A stretch of 64,000 nt of DNA from Rheinheimera sp. 1928-s (GTDB taxonomy: Bacteria > Pseudomonadota > Gammaproteobacteria > Enterobacterales > Alteromonadaceae). A program made the position numbers and the translations under genes. This document shows positions 1 to 7,015 of this stretch, piece by piece (the stretch's first letter is position 1; each line of letters opens with the position of its first letter). The notes beneath the pieces were generated by a model, which was given only the letters and a program-made list of their open reading frames with translations, was not told the DNA's origin and did no database searches. The DNA lies in assembly GCF_029269265.1 (NCBI RefSeq), contig NZ_JARIXP010000005.1, forward strand, positions 353,028-417,027, in the 5' to 3' direction.

Positions 1-1
1 G

Positions 2-511
2 GAACCTCAGGCTTATGCCAGCTGGCAGGGTTACACTTTAGGCGCTTTTACTCAAAGTGGTGGACCCGGACCTGCAATGCAGGCCTTTCTGGAAGCGAGT
101 TCCAGCCGGATCAAATCCCGTTTGAGTGGCAAATGCATCGATGTACCAGCACTGAGTCAAAGCTCAGGGGCCATATTGCAGCAATACAGTTGTGGCAGCA
201 CAACCAATCAACAATGGCACACTGAAGCCACAAACAGTGGTTATGTCAGGTTAAAAGTAAACCACAGCGGATTTTGTATGGATCTCGCCAGTCAAAGTAC
301 AGCCAACAATATTAAGCTGGTACAAAACAACTGCAGTAGCTCCAACAGCCAGCAATGGCTGAAAGAAGATATGGGCTCGGGTTATTACCGTTTGCGCTCA
401 CGTTACAGCAACCGCTGTGTTGATGTGACAGCGTCGAGCCTGAATGATCAGGCCGTTCTAATCCAATACAGCTGCCACAACAACAGCAATCAGCAGTGGA
501 TCAATAACTGA
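2..511 (+). CDS. C-terminal part of a secreted protein with a ricin-type beta-trefoil lectin domain (partial)
   Basis: The frame is open to the left window edge, so only the C-terminal part of a larger protein is seen and any catalytic region lies outside. From roughly residue 33 it shows a ricin-type (QxW) carbohydrate-binding beta-trefoil. Three internal repeats each carry a Cys-hydrophobic-Asp core (KCIDV, FCMDL, RCVDV) and end in a Gln-Gln-Trp triplet (NQQWH, SQQWL, NQQWI). Paired cysteines fit an exported protein. In this family the module anchors secreted hydrolases, lyases or proteases to sugars; neither the ligand nor the missing enzyme can be named from here. The stop is at 509-511. 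Confidence 0.8.
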   Translation, partial: EPQAYASWQGYTLGAFTQSGGPGPAMQAFLEASSSRIKSRLSGKCIDVPALSQSSGAILQQYSCGSTTNQQWHTEATNSGYVRLKVNHSGFCMDLASQSTANNIKLVQNNCSSSNSQQWLKEDMGSGYYRLRSRYSNRCVDVTASSLNDQAVLIQYSCHNNSNQQWINN

Positions 512-544
512 TGCCTCTGGTGCCAGTATAAAGAATGACACCAT

Positions 545-569
545 AAAAAAGGGCGGCTAATTGCCGCCC
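545..569 (-). terminator. Rho-independent terminator, minus strand
   Basis: Seven-base stem GGGCGGC/GCCGCCC (551-569) followed on the minus strand by six T (545-550). No T-run follows it on the plus strand, so it terminates leftward transcription. The only leftward candidate beside it is the degraded ORF remnant at 590-939. Confidence 0.6.
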
Positions 570-589
570 AAACCTAACTATATACCAGG

Positions 590-939
590 TTAGTCATCAT
601 AAGCTGTAGTAAACACCTGGCTGTTCGCCTGCGCTATCGGACTGGGATAAAAGGACGGAAAAATGGCCTGACCAAGGACAAAGCCAATCCAGCGGCTTGC
701 GGCAACTTGTTATGCGATTATTCGCCAATTATAAATGCGCCCAGCGAAAACTGAGTAACCAATTCATCTGTGGTTTGAATGGTTGTTCCGCGAGAATCAA
801 CGACCAGTAACCCATCTCTATTGAGTGTTAAAAAAACGAAACAACAGCCGACTTTATCCGGGTAGAGTGCCATTATAATTTTTCTTTCCCGCCCGTCGAT
901 GCCAAAGCTACTGTGGAGGCGATTTTCAAAGCTCTGTAG
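590..939 (-). pseudogene. Degraded minus-strand gene remnants, possibly integron-cassette derived
   Basis: Two minus-strand open frames with protein-like composition lie head to tail. The first (939 to 718, 73 residues, no good start at its left end; the only internal ATG is at 873) contains LYPDKVGCCFVFLTLNRDG and ends GAFIIGE. The second (709 to 590, 39 residues, no start codon) reads SRWIGFVLGQAIFPSFYPSP and ends TTAYDD, directly before a minus-strand terminator. The junction (about 690-720) reads GCATAACAAGTTGCCGCAAG on the minus strand, which resembles one half of a chromosomal-integron attC site; no complete partner arm was found. I recognise neither protein. A frameshifted single gene or cassette debris are both possible. 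Confidence 0.4.
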
Positions 940-960
940 TTTTTAGTGGGCTAACGAACA

Positions 961-995
961 GGACTGAGCGTAGATACTGCACTCAGTCCTTTTTT
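961..995 (+). terminator. Rho-independent terminator, plus strand
   Basis: Perfect eight-base stem GGACTGAG (961-968) / CTCAGTCC (982-989) followed by six T. It stands 17 bases before the DUF6435 start. No plus-strand gene lies directly upstream except the lectin gene ending at 511, so it ends read-through or a short leader transcript. Confidence 0.65.
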
Positions 996-1011
996 ATCCT
1001 AAGAGCCAGCT

Positions 1012-1191
1012 ATGTTTAGTTTTTTAAAGCGCGATCCTGTCAAAAAATTACGTCAGCAATACGATGCCAAAGCTGAACAAGCCATGTTGGCACAGCGAAA
1101 AGGCGATATGCGCTTATTTGCTGATTTAACCGCAGAAGCAGAAGAGTTATGGGCTCAGCTGGAAAAATTGCAGGCTGAAACAACAAAGTAG
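1012..1191 (+). CDS. DUF6435 family small protein (59 aa)
   Basis: A 59-residue protein beginning MFSFLKRDPVKKL and ending LEKLQAETTK. It is predicted to be mostly alpha-helical, strongly charged, without signal peptide or membrane segment. The start MFSF-(L/F)-K-x-DP-x-KKL followed by EQAMLAQRKGD matches my recollection of the short DUF6435 family found in Shewanella, Vibrio and Rheinheimera. No biochemical role is known to me. It is a stand-alone gene following a strong terminator. A purine-rich AAGAG lies about eight bases ahead of the ATG and may serve as ribosome-binding site. Confidence 0.75.
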   Translation: MFSFLKRDPVKKLRQQYDAKAEQAMLAQRKGDMRLFADLTAEAEELWAQLEKLQAETTK

Positions 1192-1215
1192 CGCTTACAA
1201 CTGATAGCTCCCGCT

Positions 1216-1254
1216 GACACTGCTACACAGATTGATAATCTTTGTAGCGGTGTC
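1216..1254. promoter_or_regulatory. Inverted repeat ahead of the parDE pair
   Basis: Twelve-base arms GACACTGCTACA (1216-1227) and TGTAGCGGTGTC (1243-1254), with one G-T mismatch, end 39 bases before parD. There is no T-tract. ParD-family antitoxins bind inverted repeats in their own promoter, so an operator is plausible; a hairpin ending the DUF6435 transcript is the alternative. Confidence 0.4.
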
Positions 1255-1293
1255 TAGCATGATAGATATTCATATTTACCCTTTGAGATCATC

Positions 1294-1551
1294 ATGCATA
1301 TATCTTTGACGACTGAATTAGAGTCCCGGATTAAAGCCAAAGTTGAAAGTGGGTTGTACAATAATGCCAGCGAAGTGATCCGCGAAGCGTTACGTTTTAT
1401 GGATACTCACGAAGACTGGATCCACCAGGTGAAACTCGCTCTCCTGCGCGATCAATTGAAAATTGGTACTAATCAATTGGACAGTGGTGAAGGCATTGCC
1501 ATTGAATCAAAAGCTATGCTGGATTCACTGTTTGACGATATAAAAGGCTGA
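1294..1551 (+). CDS. parD: ParD-family type II antitoxin
   Basis: An 85-residue protein with an N-terminal ribbon-helix-helix DNA-binding fold (MHISLTTELESRIKAKVESG, then YNNASEVIREALRFM) and a charged C-terminal tail that in this family wraps and neutralises the ParE toxin. It normally represses its own operon. The start follows TTGAGATCATC and the stop is four bases ahead of the parE start, the usual translationally coupled arrangement. The antitoxin frame is intact, whereas the partner toxin carries an internal stop codon. Such modules are mobile accessory genes and may stabilise this part of the chromosome. Confidence 0.85.
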   Translation: MHISLTTELESRIKAKVESGLYNNASEVIREALRFMDTHEDWIHQVKLALLRDQLKIGTNQLDSGEGIAIESKAMLDSLFDDIKG

Positions 1552-1555
1552 GCAC

Positions 1556-1855
1556 ATGGCAGCTTATAAGCTCATCATTGCGCCTGCTGCTAAAAATGCT
1601 CTGGAAGATATCTACCCATACGGCCTTCGGCAGTGGGGACAAGCCCAATCCGATAACTACCTGTCTGTCATTAAAAACCAACTTTGGTTGCTTACTGAAC
1701 AACCATTCATTGGCGTCGAGCGTGCGTAAATTTTATCTGATATCAGAAGCTTAGCCATTCAAAGCCACACCTTATTTTATCGGCTGAAAGCGAACCAGAT
1801 TGAAATAATCCGAATACTGCATGGCCGCCAGGAAGCTCTGGGTCACTTAAGATAA
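1556..1855 (+). pseudogene. parE: ParE-family toxin interrupted by one in-frame stop codon
   Basis: The frame encodes a ParE/RelE-fold toxin of 99 codons, but codon 58 (1727-1729) is TAA. Up to it the product reads MAAYKLIIAPAAKNALEDIY... and ends FIGVERA. After it the same frame continues without interruption through SDIRSLAIQSHTLFYRLK and ILHGRQEALGHLR to a TAA at 1853-1855, exactly as a ParE C-terminus should. A single C-to-T change (CAA to TAA) explains this. The truncated product lacks the C-terminal beta-strands and conserved Arg/Tyr residues needed to poison gyrase, so it is probably inactive. A sequencing error or suppression cannot be excluded. Confidence 0.85.
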
Positions 1856-2133
1856 ATGATTAGGTCAGGCGATAGCAGATTTTTGGGGTTGGTTTTGCCC
1901 TGTACTCCACAAATAAAAAACAAAGGTGTTGGTGAAATCGGCTACCTAAAAAGCATATCCAATTCAATAACCAGCCTAAACGGCCACTCAATGAAATATC
2001 TGGACAACGCACAAGACTTACCCCCGAAGTTCGCAAAGTTCCGCTCGATGCTGGCTTAAGGACTCCATAGCTTTGGTGTTGATGAATTTCGGTTTACGTT
2101 GTGCTGGGCGGAATGGCTGGTGTTTTATCCATA
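1856..2133. other. Intergenic stretch with no supported gene
   Basis: A 67-codon plus-strand frame (1856-2059) starts directly at the parE stop, but it has no ribosome-binding site and no family resemblance I can see. I see no RNA gene, repeat or terminator here. Confidence 0.4.
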
Positions 2134-2346
2134 TCAGCCTTTATCGCTATGAGCTCTGCCGGCGAGCCCAACAACACCAACAAACAACAAAATCCCACAG
2201 GCCAAACTATACAATGCGGAATCGAACAAGATTTCAACAAAACTCGTATCTTTTGGGTCCGAAAGCCTTGATTCGTTTATAAAACGACCAAAAAAACCAA
2301 CAAAAGCTCCGATATAAAATCCATTTCGCCTTCTTTGAAATCGCAT
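2134..2346 (-). CDS. Small hypothetical membrane protein (70 aa)
   Basis: A 70-residue protein beginning MRFQRRRNGFYIGAFVGF. A good ribosome-binding site (AGGAG, seven bases before the ATG at 2346) argues that it is real. The N-terminus is Arg-rich and is followed by a first hydrophobic segment (about residues 10-20, YIGAFVGFFGRF). A second, stronger segment (about 44-64) reads LYSLACGILLFVGVVGLAG. This suggests one or two inner-membrane spans with a positive inside N-terminus. I recognise no family. It stands alone in an accessory region between parDE and a GGGGTCAG repeat. Confidence 0.55.
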   Translation of the reverse strand: MRFQRRRNGFYIGAFVGFFGRFINESRLSDPKDTSFVEILFDSALYSLACGILLFVGVVGLAGRAHSDKG

Positions 2347-2770
2347 TCTGTCTCCTAAGTCTGATCAATAAATGGTTGTTCTCTGGGCCTATGCTCAGCG
2401 CTCGCCTGATAATGCTAATTTCACAGCCATCTTTTCGACTCCACAGCACTGTGCGCTGACCATTTGCTGTGCAGGCGTCCAAGCGGGATGCAAAGCAGCG
2501 AACTGGATTGAGCGTTTGGGGTCAGGTCTTGTTCTGTGCTCCATCAAATCAGCAACAGACAAAATACACAAAGAATGTAGACCCTCTATAAACATGGCAT
2601 CACCAATCCGTTTAAAGCTAATGATTTATCTAGCCTCCGAAATACAGGGGCAAGGGGCAAGACCTGACCCCGTGCGTCTTTCCACTCTCTCTTGCCAACA
2701 GCTATTTGCTGGATATAGCAACAGAGGCTGGGAGGGATTATCAATGGAGTTGTCACCAGGTGAAGCCAGC
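2347..2770. other. Intergenic stretch holding a GGGGTCAG inverted repeat only
   Basis: Overlapping open frames on both strands show no family features and translate the repeat arms. Apart from the inverted repeat at 2518-2671 nothing is supported. Confidence 0.4.
2518..2671. repeat. MITE- or REP-like inverted repeat, 14-base GGGGTCAGGTCTTG arms
   Basis: GGGGTCAGGTCTTG (2518-2531) and its exact reverse complement CAAGACCTGACCCC (2658-2671) bound a 154-base non-coding segment. The arms share the GGGGTCAG core with the palindromes at 20156 and 57725. This looks like a non-autonomous repeat unit. No transposase is visible nearby. Confidence 0.6.
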
Positions 2771-3844
2771 TCAAGAAACAGCATCAAGCAGCTGTAGCAA
2801 AATATGTTCAGACCTTCGCTGTCCATAACCTTGCCCGTAAGCCGTTGACGTAACAGCGATCACAAGATCGTATTGAGGCACTATGTAGATTTTATTGCCA
2901 CCGTTGCCCGAAGCAAAATGAACCAGAATAGAGCGCTCAGCTTGCTCGTATTGCTTGCTGTACCACATATAGCCATAGCTATCGGCGTACGGATCATACT
3001 GCGCTATATTGACGATAGGCGACATGGCCTCAGCTACCCAGGCATCAGGTAAGATCTGACGCTGGCCAACCCGTCCTTTGTTCAGCATTAACGAACCTAT
3101 TTTCGTCATATCGCGGGCGCTGATACTCAAATTACCCTGGCCAACACCTTCTCCTTTCGGGCCACGCCGCCAGGAAAAATCTTTAATACCTAAAGGTTCA
3201 AACAAGTGCTGTTGTGCAAAGCTCTGAAGTGGCATGCCCGACACGTGCTCTACAACAGCTCCTGCCAGAAAGGCATTCAGCGACGAATACACATAGCGCT
3301 CGCCTGGCGCATATTTCAGCGGCACTTTATAAGCAAAAGGGATCCAGGCAGAGCTGTTATCCAGCCGGTCTTCATTGCCTTGGCTTTTAGCGTCGTCATC
3401 ATCAGAATCAAGCCCTGAGCGCATGGTCAGGAGATCGCGAATTCGGATCTGTTGTTGTGCCGTCGGCATGCCAGCAGGCAGAAACTTAGCTATGGGCTCA
3501 TCCACACCAGGTAACAGGCGCTGCTCAATCGCAATACCCATCAATACAGCAGTGATACTTTTGGCGGCAGAACGAATATCCCGCAGAGACTCTGGCCCAT
3601 CGCCATTAAAGTATCGTTCCGCTTGAACGCATCCGTGGCGGCTGATCACGACACCTCTCAGATCTCGTGTCGATTCCTGCTCCAGCTCATTAAACAGCAA
3701 CTCAACTTTCACAGTATCGAACCTCCCGCCCGCTACCTCTGCACAAGGCGGCTTGGGCGCATCTACCTTAGCTTGGGAAACGGCATCTGCGGCAGCATAA
3801 AACGGTAGAACTACACAAAGCATGGCTTGCAACAGGTTTTTCAT
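2771..3844 (-). CDS. Serine hydrolase, beta-lactamase / class C (S12, EstB-like) family
   Basis: A 357-residue exported enzyme. The signal peptide spans about residues 1-20 (MKNLLQAMLCVVLPFYAAAD). The penicillin-binding-like fold shows the SxxK nucleophile motif at Ser92-Ala-Ala-Lys95, a Tyr-Ser-Ser second motif at about 186-188 (YVYSSLN) and a late HFASGNGGN loop in the place of the KTG box. The Tyr-Ser-Ser and H-x-S-G pattern is typical of esterase or D-amino-peptidase-like members rather than of true AmpC enzymes, so hydrolysis of esters or small amides in the periplasm is likelier than antibiotic resistance. The gene is single, transcribed leftward, and separate from the efflux operon upstream of it. 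Confidence 0.75.
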   Translation of the reverse strand: MKNLLQAMLCVVLPFYAAADAVSQAKVDAPKPPCAEVAGGRFDTVKVELLFNELEQESTRDLRGVVISRHGCVQAERYFNGDGPESLRDIRSAAKSITAVLMGIAIEQRLLPGVDEPIAKFLPAGMPTAQQQIRIRDLLTMRSGLDSDDDDAKSQGNEDRLDNSSAWIPFAYKVPLKYAPGERYVYSSLNAFLAGAVVEHVSGMPLQSFAQQHLFEPLGIKDFSWRRGPKGEGVGQGNLSISARDMTKIGSLMLNKGRVGQRQILPDAWVAEAMSPIVNIAQYDPYADSYGYMWYSKQYEQAERSILVHFASGNGGNKIYIVPQYDLVIAVTSTAYGQGYGQRRSEHILLQLLDAVS

Positions 3845-3945
3845 ATCGCTCTCATTTTATGCCTCGAAAAAATTGGTGATGCTACGCATATGCGCTGGTT
3901 TTGAGCCCAGCGGAAAACTAGCCTACCAACTGTTCACTTTACGAT

Positions 3946-6900
3946 TTAAGGCGCCGTAATCACCTTACTCGCCAGTACTCTGGCTTTGCCTAAAAAGCCA
4001 GACCAGCGGATGGTAAAGCGTATTAAGCCCCAGTAAGTTAAAGGCACCAGCAGTAAACTGGTTAAGGTAGAAAACACCAGTCCACCTATAATAGCTATGG
4101 CCATAGGCGCATAACTTGGACCATCGCCACCTATGCTGGCATCGCCAAAGGCCAGTGGTAATAAACCCAATACAGTAGTCGAGACTGTCATCAGAATAGG
4201 TCGTAACCGTGCTTCACAGGCTTCAATAATCAAAGGCACCAGCTCTGCATCCGGGCTTTCGTGGCGCAATTGATTAATACGATCCACCAGTACTATACCG
4301 TTATTGACCACTATCCCCATCAGCACCAGCATACCTATCATGCCCATAATGCCCATAGATGTTCCTGTGAATAAAAAGGCCCAAAACACACCAACAAAAG
4401 AGAACAGCAAAGAGCCTATAACTGCTGTTGGCATAATCAGGGACTCAAACAGTGCCGCCATCACCAGATAAATCATCGCCACCGCCAGCAACATATTAAT
4501 TTGCATAATGCCCTGAGCTTCATCCTGATACTGGAAGCTGCCTTCAAATGACCAGGCATAACCTGCAGGTAATTGCAGCTGATTTAAACGGGTTTTCAGC
4601 TCCTCTTTGGCTTTGTCCATCGTCAGTTCCTTGCCCATATTCATACCTATGGCAAGGGTGGTCTGACGGTTAAAGCGGCGTATTTCCGAAAGCAGTGGCG
4701 CTACTTTCAGTTCAGCCACCTGAGCCAAAGTAATCACCACATTGTCTTTCACCAACACAGGAATGGCGGCCAGCTCTGCAGGTGAATGACTGACTTTCTC
4801 GTCATACAACACCCGAAGCTGCACTTCGCCCTGATCTTCTGAACGGAAGGTGCGTAAGTTGGTGCCACGCAGTGCCAAACTCACAGCCTGAGCTACTGAG
4901 CTTGCATCTAAACCCTGACGTTGTAACTCTTCATTGTTCAGCAGAATTTGCATTTCAAACTGACCATCTGATATCTCAGATCGCACATCTTCCAGGCCTT
5001 TGATTTGTGAAATAACAGGCACTATATCTGCGGCCAATTTGGTCAGCATTTCAGTGGATGGGCCAGATAAATGCACCTGCATACCACCGCCACTGTCACT
5101 CCAGCCAAAGGTAGGTTGAGAGCGCACCAGTTGCGGCCAGTTTTTACGGATCTTTTCTTTAATTTCAGCCACAGGTTTGATCAGCGGATCGTTAAACATA
5201 ATGATAGAAATCGCATGATTGGCTCTGTAGTAGCTGTACACAGACTCAATTTCATACTCTTCTTTGTGCTGATACAAGTAGGCTTCCATCCGATCCACTT
5301 CCTCCTCTACCTCGGCCAAACTGTAATTGCCCTGCACGTTGTAATTCAGAAAAGCCCTGCCGCTATCACCACCATCTTCATCACCACCAGAAACAGCTCC
5401 TATCGGAATAGCGATACTGAACAATAATAAAAAGGCGATGCCAGTGGCCGATTTAGGAGAGCGCATCACCCAACGTAAACAGCGGCCATAAAACAGCTCT
5501 AGCTTACTTGGCGCTGCGTTATCACTGCTGTGAATTTGCTTAATTTTTGTGGTCAGGTAAGGAATCAAGGTTAACGCCATCAATAAAGACACACCAAGCG
5601 CTATGGTAATGGCTATGGCGACGTGCTCTAAAAACACAGTCACATCCACTTTCTGCCCAATGATATTGGGCAGAAATACGATAGCTGTAGTGGCTGTACC
5701 AGCCAGTACAGCCAGGCTAACGCGGTGCACACCCCGTTCTGTGGCCCTTTTAGTATCAGGATCGGCAGCGCGTTCACGGAAGATACTTTCGGTGACTACC
5801 ACTGAGTTATCCACCAGCATACCAACGGCCAGCATCAGCCCCATCATACTCAGTATATTTAAGCTGTAACCGAGGAAATACATAGCCCCCAGTGTAATAA
5901 CCAAAGAGACAGGTACGGACAACACCACCACTAAAGTGGTTGGGATATGACGTAAAAATAAATACAACACACCAAAAGATAACAAGGCACCAATAGCACC
6001 TGAACTTAACAGGTTAGATAGAGAGTCCGTCACCCCTTTGGCAGTATCATCCATCAGAAATAAATTAATGCCATTAAAGGCTGGATCTTTACCAGCAGCA
6101 TCGACCACAGCAATAGCCGCGCGGGACACATCCACCAGATTGGCGTTGGATTCTTTAAAGACGTTCATACCTACAGCATAAGTTTGATGTAAATGCCTGC
6201 CTTCAGTACGCTTTGGCAATTCCAGTACCACATCGGCCACAGCGCCTAAGGTTAAACCTGCGCGTATAGGTAAAGCCCGGATTTCATCCAGACTGGTAAA
6301 TTCACCCACAGGTTTCACCAGAATGCTTTCATTGGGATTGCGAAGCTCCCCTGCTGTCATTGCAAAGTTACTTTCCTGTAGCAACTGCACCAGTTGCACC
6401 GGGTCTACCTGCAAATTACGCATACGTTGTGGGTCGAGGCGAATAGTCACCTGACGCTTATCCACGCCATAGAGCTCAACTTTAGACACGCCAGGCACCC
6501 GCTCTAACGGGCGTTTGATCACACGTTCAATCAAGTCATAAGCCATAGCCAGGTCACGATCACTGGAAATACGCAGCTGGAAAATGGGCATATCGGCGGT
6601 ATTAAATTGATACACCATGACCCGCTCGACGTCTCGTGGTAACAAATGGCGCATATTGTCTAAACGTTCGCGCACTTCAATACTTTTGGTATTGATGTCT
6701 TCTTCCCAGTTAAATTCCAGCGAAACACCAGCGCTGTCTTCTCTGGAAAAACTGCGCATTTTTTTAATACCAGTCACAGTGGCCAGCGCTTCTTCCACGG
6801 GTCTGGTGATTAAACGCTCTATTTCACTGGGCGTCGCGTTTGGATATGGCACATCCACATAAATTTCAGGGATGTCGATGCCTGGAAATTTTTCCAGTGG

Positions 6901-7011
6901 TAGCATGCGGCTGGCGATTAAACCAAATACCAGCAAAGACAAAAACAACATACATAAAGTCACAGGCCGGGTTAAGGCAAAACGGGTGATGGCTAAAGGT
7001 TTATGATCCAT
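3946..7011 (-). CDS. RND-family efflux pump inner-membrane subunit (second of two)
   Basis: About 1021 residues from the ATG at 7011, which has AAGGAG seven bases ahead, inside the last codons of the upstream pump gene. Only four bases separate the two genes, so translation is coupled. The architecture is that of hydrophobe/amphiphile RND pumps: TM1 near the N-terminus, a large periplasmic porter domain, a TM2-6 block with GMLVDNSVVVTESIF (proton-relay helix with a single Asp where AcrB has two), a second periplasmic domain, and a TM8-12 block with GIVVNNGIVLVDRIN. It works as a proton-driven exporter together with the adaptor and the other pump. No outer-membrane channel is encoded, so a TolC-like protein from elsewhere is probably used. 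The substrate is unknown. Confidence 0.85.
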   Translation of the reverse strand: MDHKPLAITRFALTRPVTLCMLFLSLLVFGLIASRMLPLEKFPGIDIPEIYVDVPYPNATPSEIERLITRPVEEALATVTGIKKMRSFSREDSAGVSLEFNWEEDINTKSIEVRERLDNMRHLLPRDVERVMVYQFNTADMPIFQLRISSDRDLAMAYDLIERVIKRPLERVPGVSKVELYGVDKRQVTIRLDPQRMRNLQVDPVQLVQLLQESNFAMTAGELRNPNESILVKPVGEFTSLDEIRALPIRAGLTLGAVADVVLELPKRTEGRHLHQTYAVGMNVFKESNANLVDVSRAAIAVVDAAGKDPAFNGINLFLMDDTAKGVTDSLSNLLSSGAIGALLSFGVLYLFLRHIPTTLVVVLSVPVSLVITLGAMYFLGYSLNILSMMGLMLAVGMLVDNSVVVTESIFRERAADPDTKRATERGVHRVSLAVLAGTATTAIVFLPNIIGQKVDVTVFLEHVAIAITIALGVSLLMALTLIPYLTTKIKQIHSSDNAAPSKLELFYGRCLRWVMRSPKSATGIAFLLLFSIAIPIGAVSGGDEDGGDSGRAFLNYNVQGNYSLAEVEEEVDRMEAYLYQHKEEYEIESVYSYYRANHAISIIMFNDPLIKPVAEIKEKIRKNWPQLVRSQPTFGWSDSGGGMQVHLSGPSTEMLTKLAADIVPVISQIKGLEDVRSEISDGQFEMQILLNNEELQRQGLDASSVAQAVSLALRGTNLRTFRSEDQGEVQLRVLYDEKVSHSPAELAAIPVLVKDNVVITLAQVAELKVAPLLSEIRRFNRQTTLAIGMNMGKELTMDKAKEELKTRLNQLQLPAGYAWSFEGSFQYQDEAQGIMQINMLLAVAMIYLVMAALFESLIMPTAVIGSLLFSFVGVFWAFLFTGTSMGIMGMIGMLVLMGIVVNNGIVLVDRINQLRHESPDAELVPLIIEACEARLRPILMTVSTTVLGLLPLAFGDASIGGDGPSYAPMAIAIIGGLVFSTLTSLLLVPLTYWGLIRFTIRWSGFLGKARVLASKVITAP

Positions 7012-7015
7012 GGCG

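Noticed and set aside
1856-2059. 67-codon frame directly after the parE stop
   Set aside because: No ribosome-binding site, no domain pattern, and a position explained by the end of parE.
2372-2797. 141-codon plus-strand frame and several minus-strand frames across 2372-2830
   Set aside because: They overlap each other, translate the GGGGTCAG repeat arms and lack family features.
2771-3844. Calling the S12 serine hydrolase an AmpC beta-lactamase
   Set aside because: The Tyr-Ser-Ser second motif and the absence of a KTG box fit esterase or peptidase-like members better.
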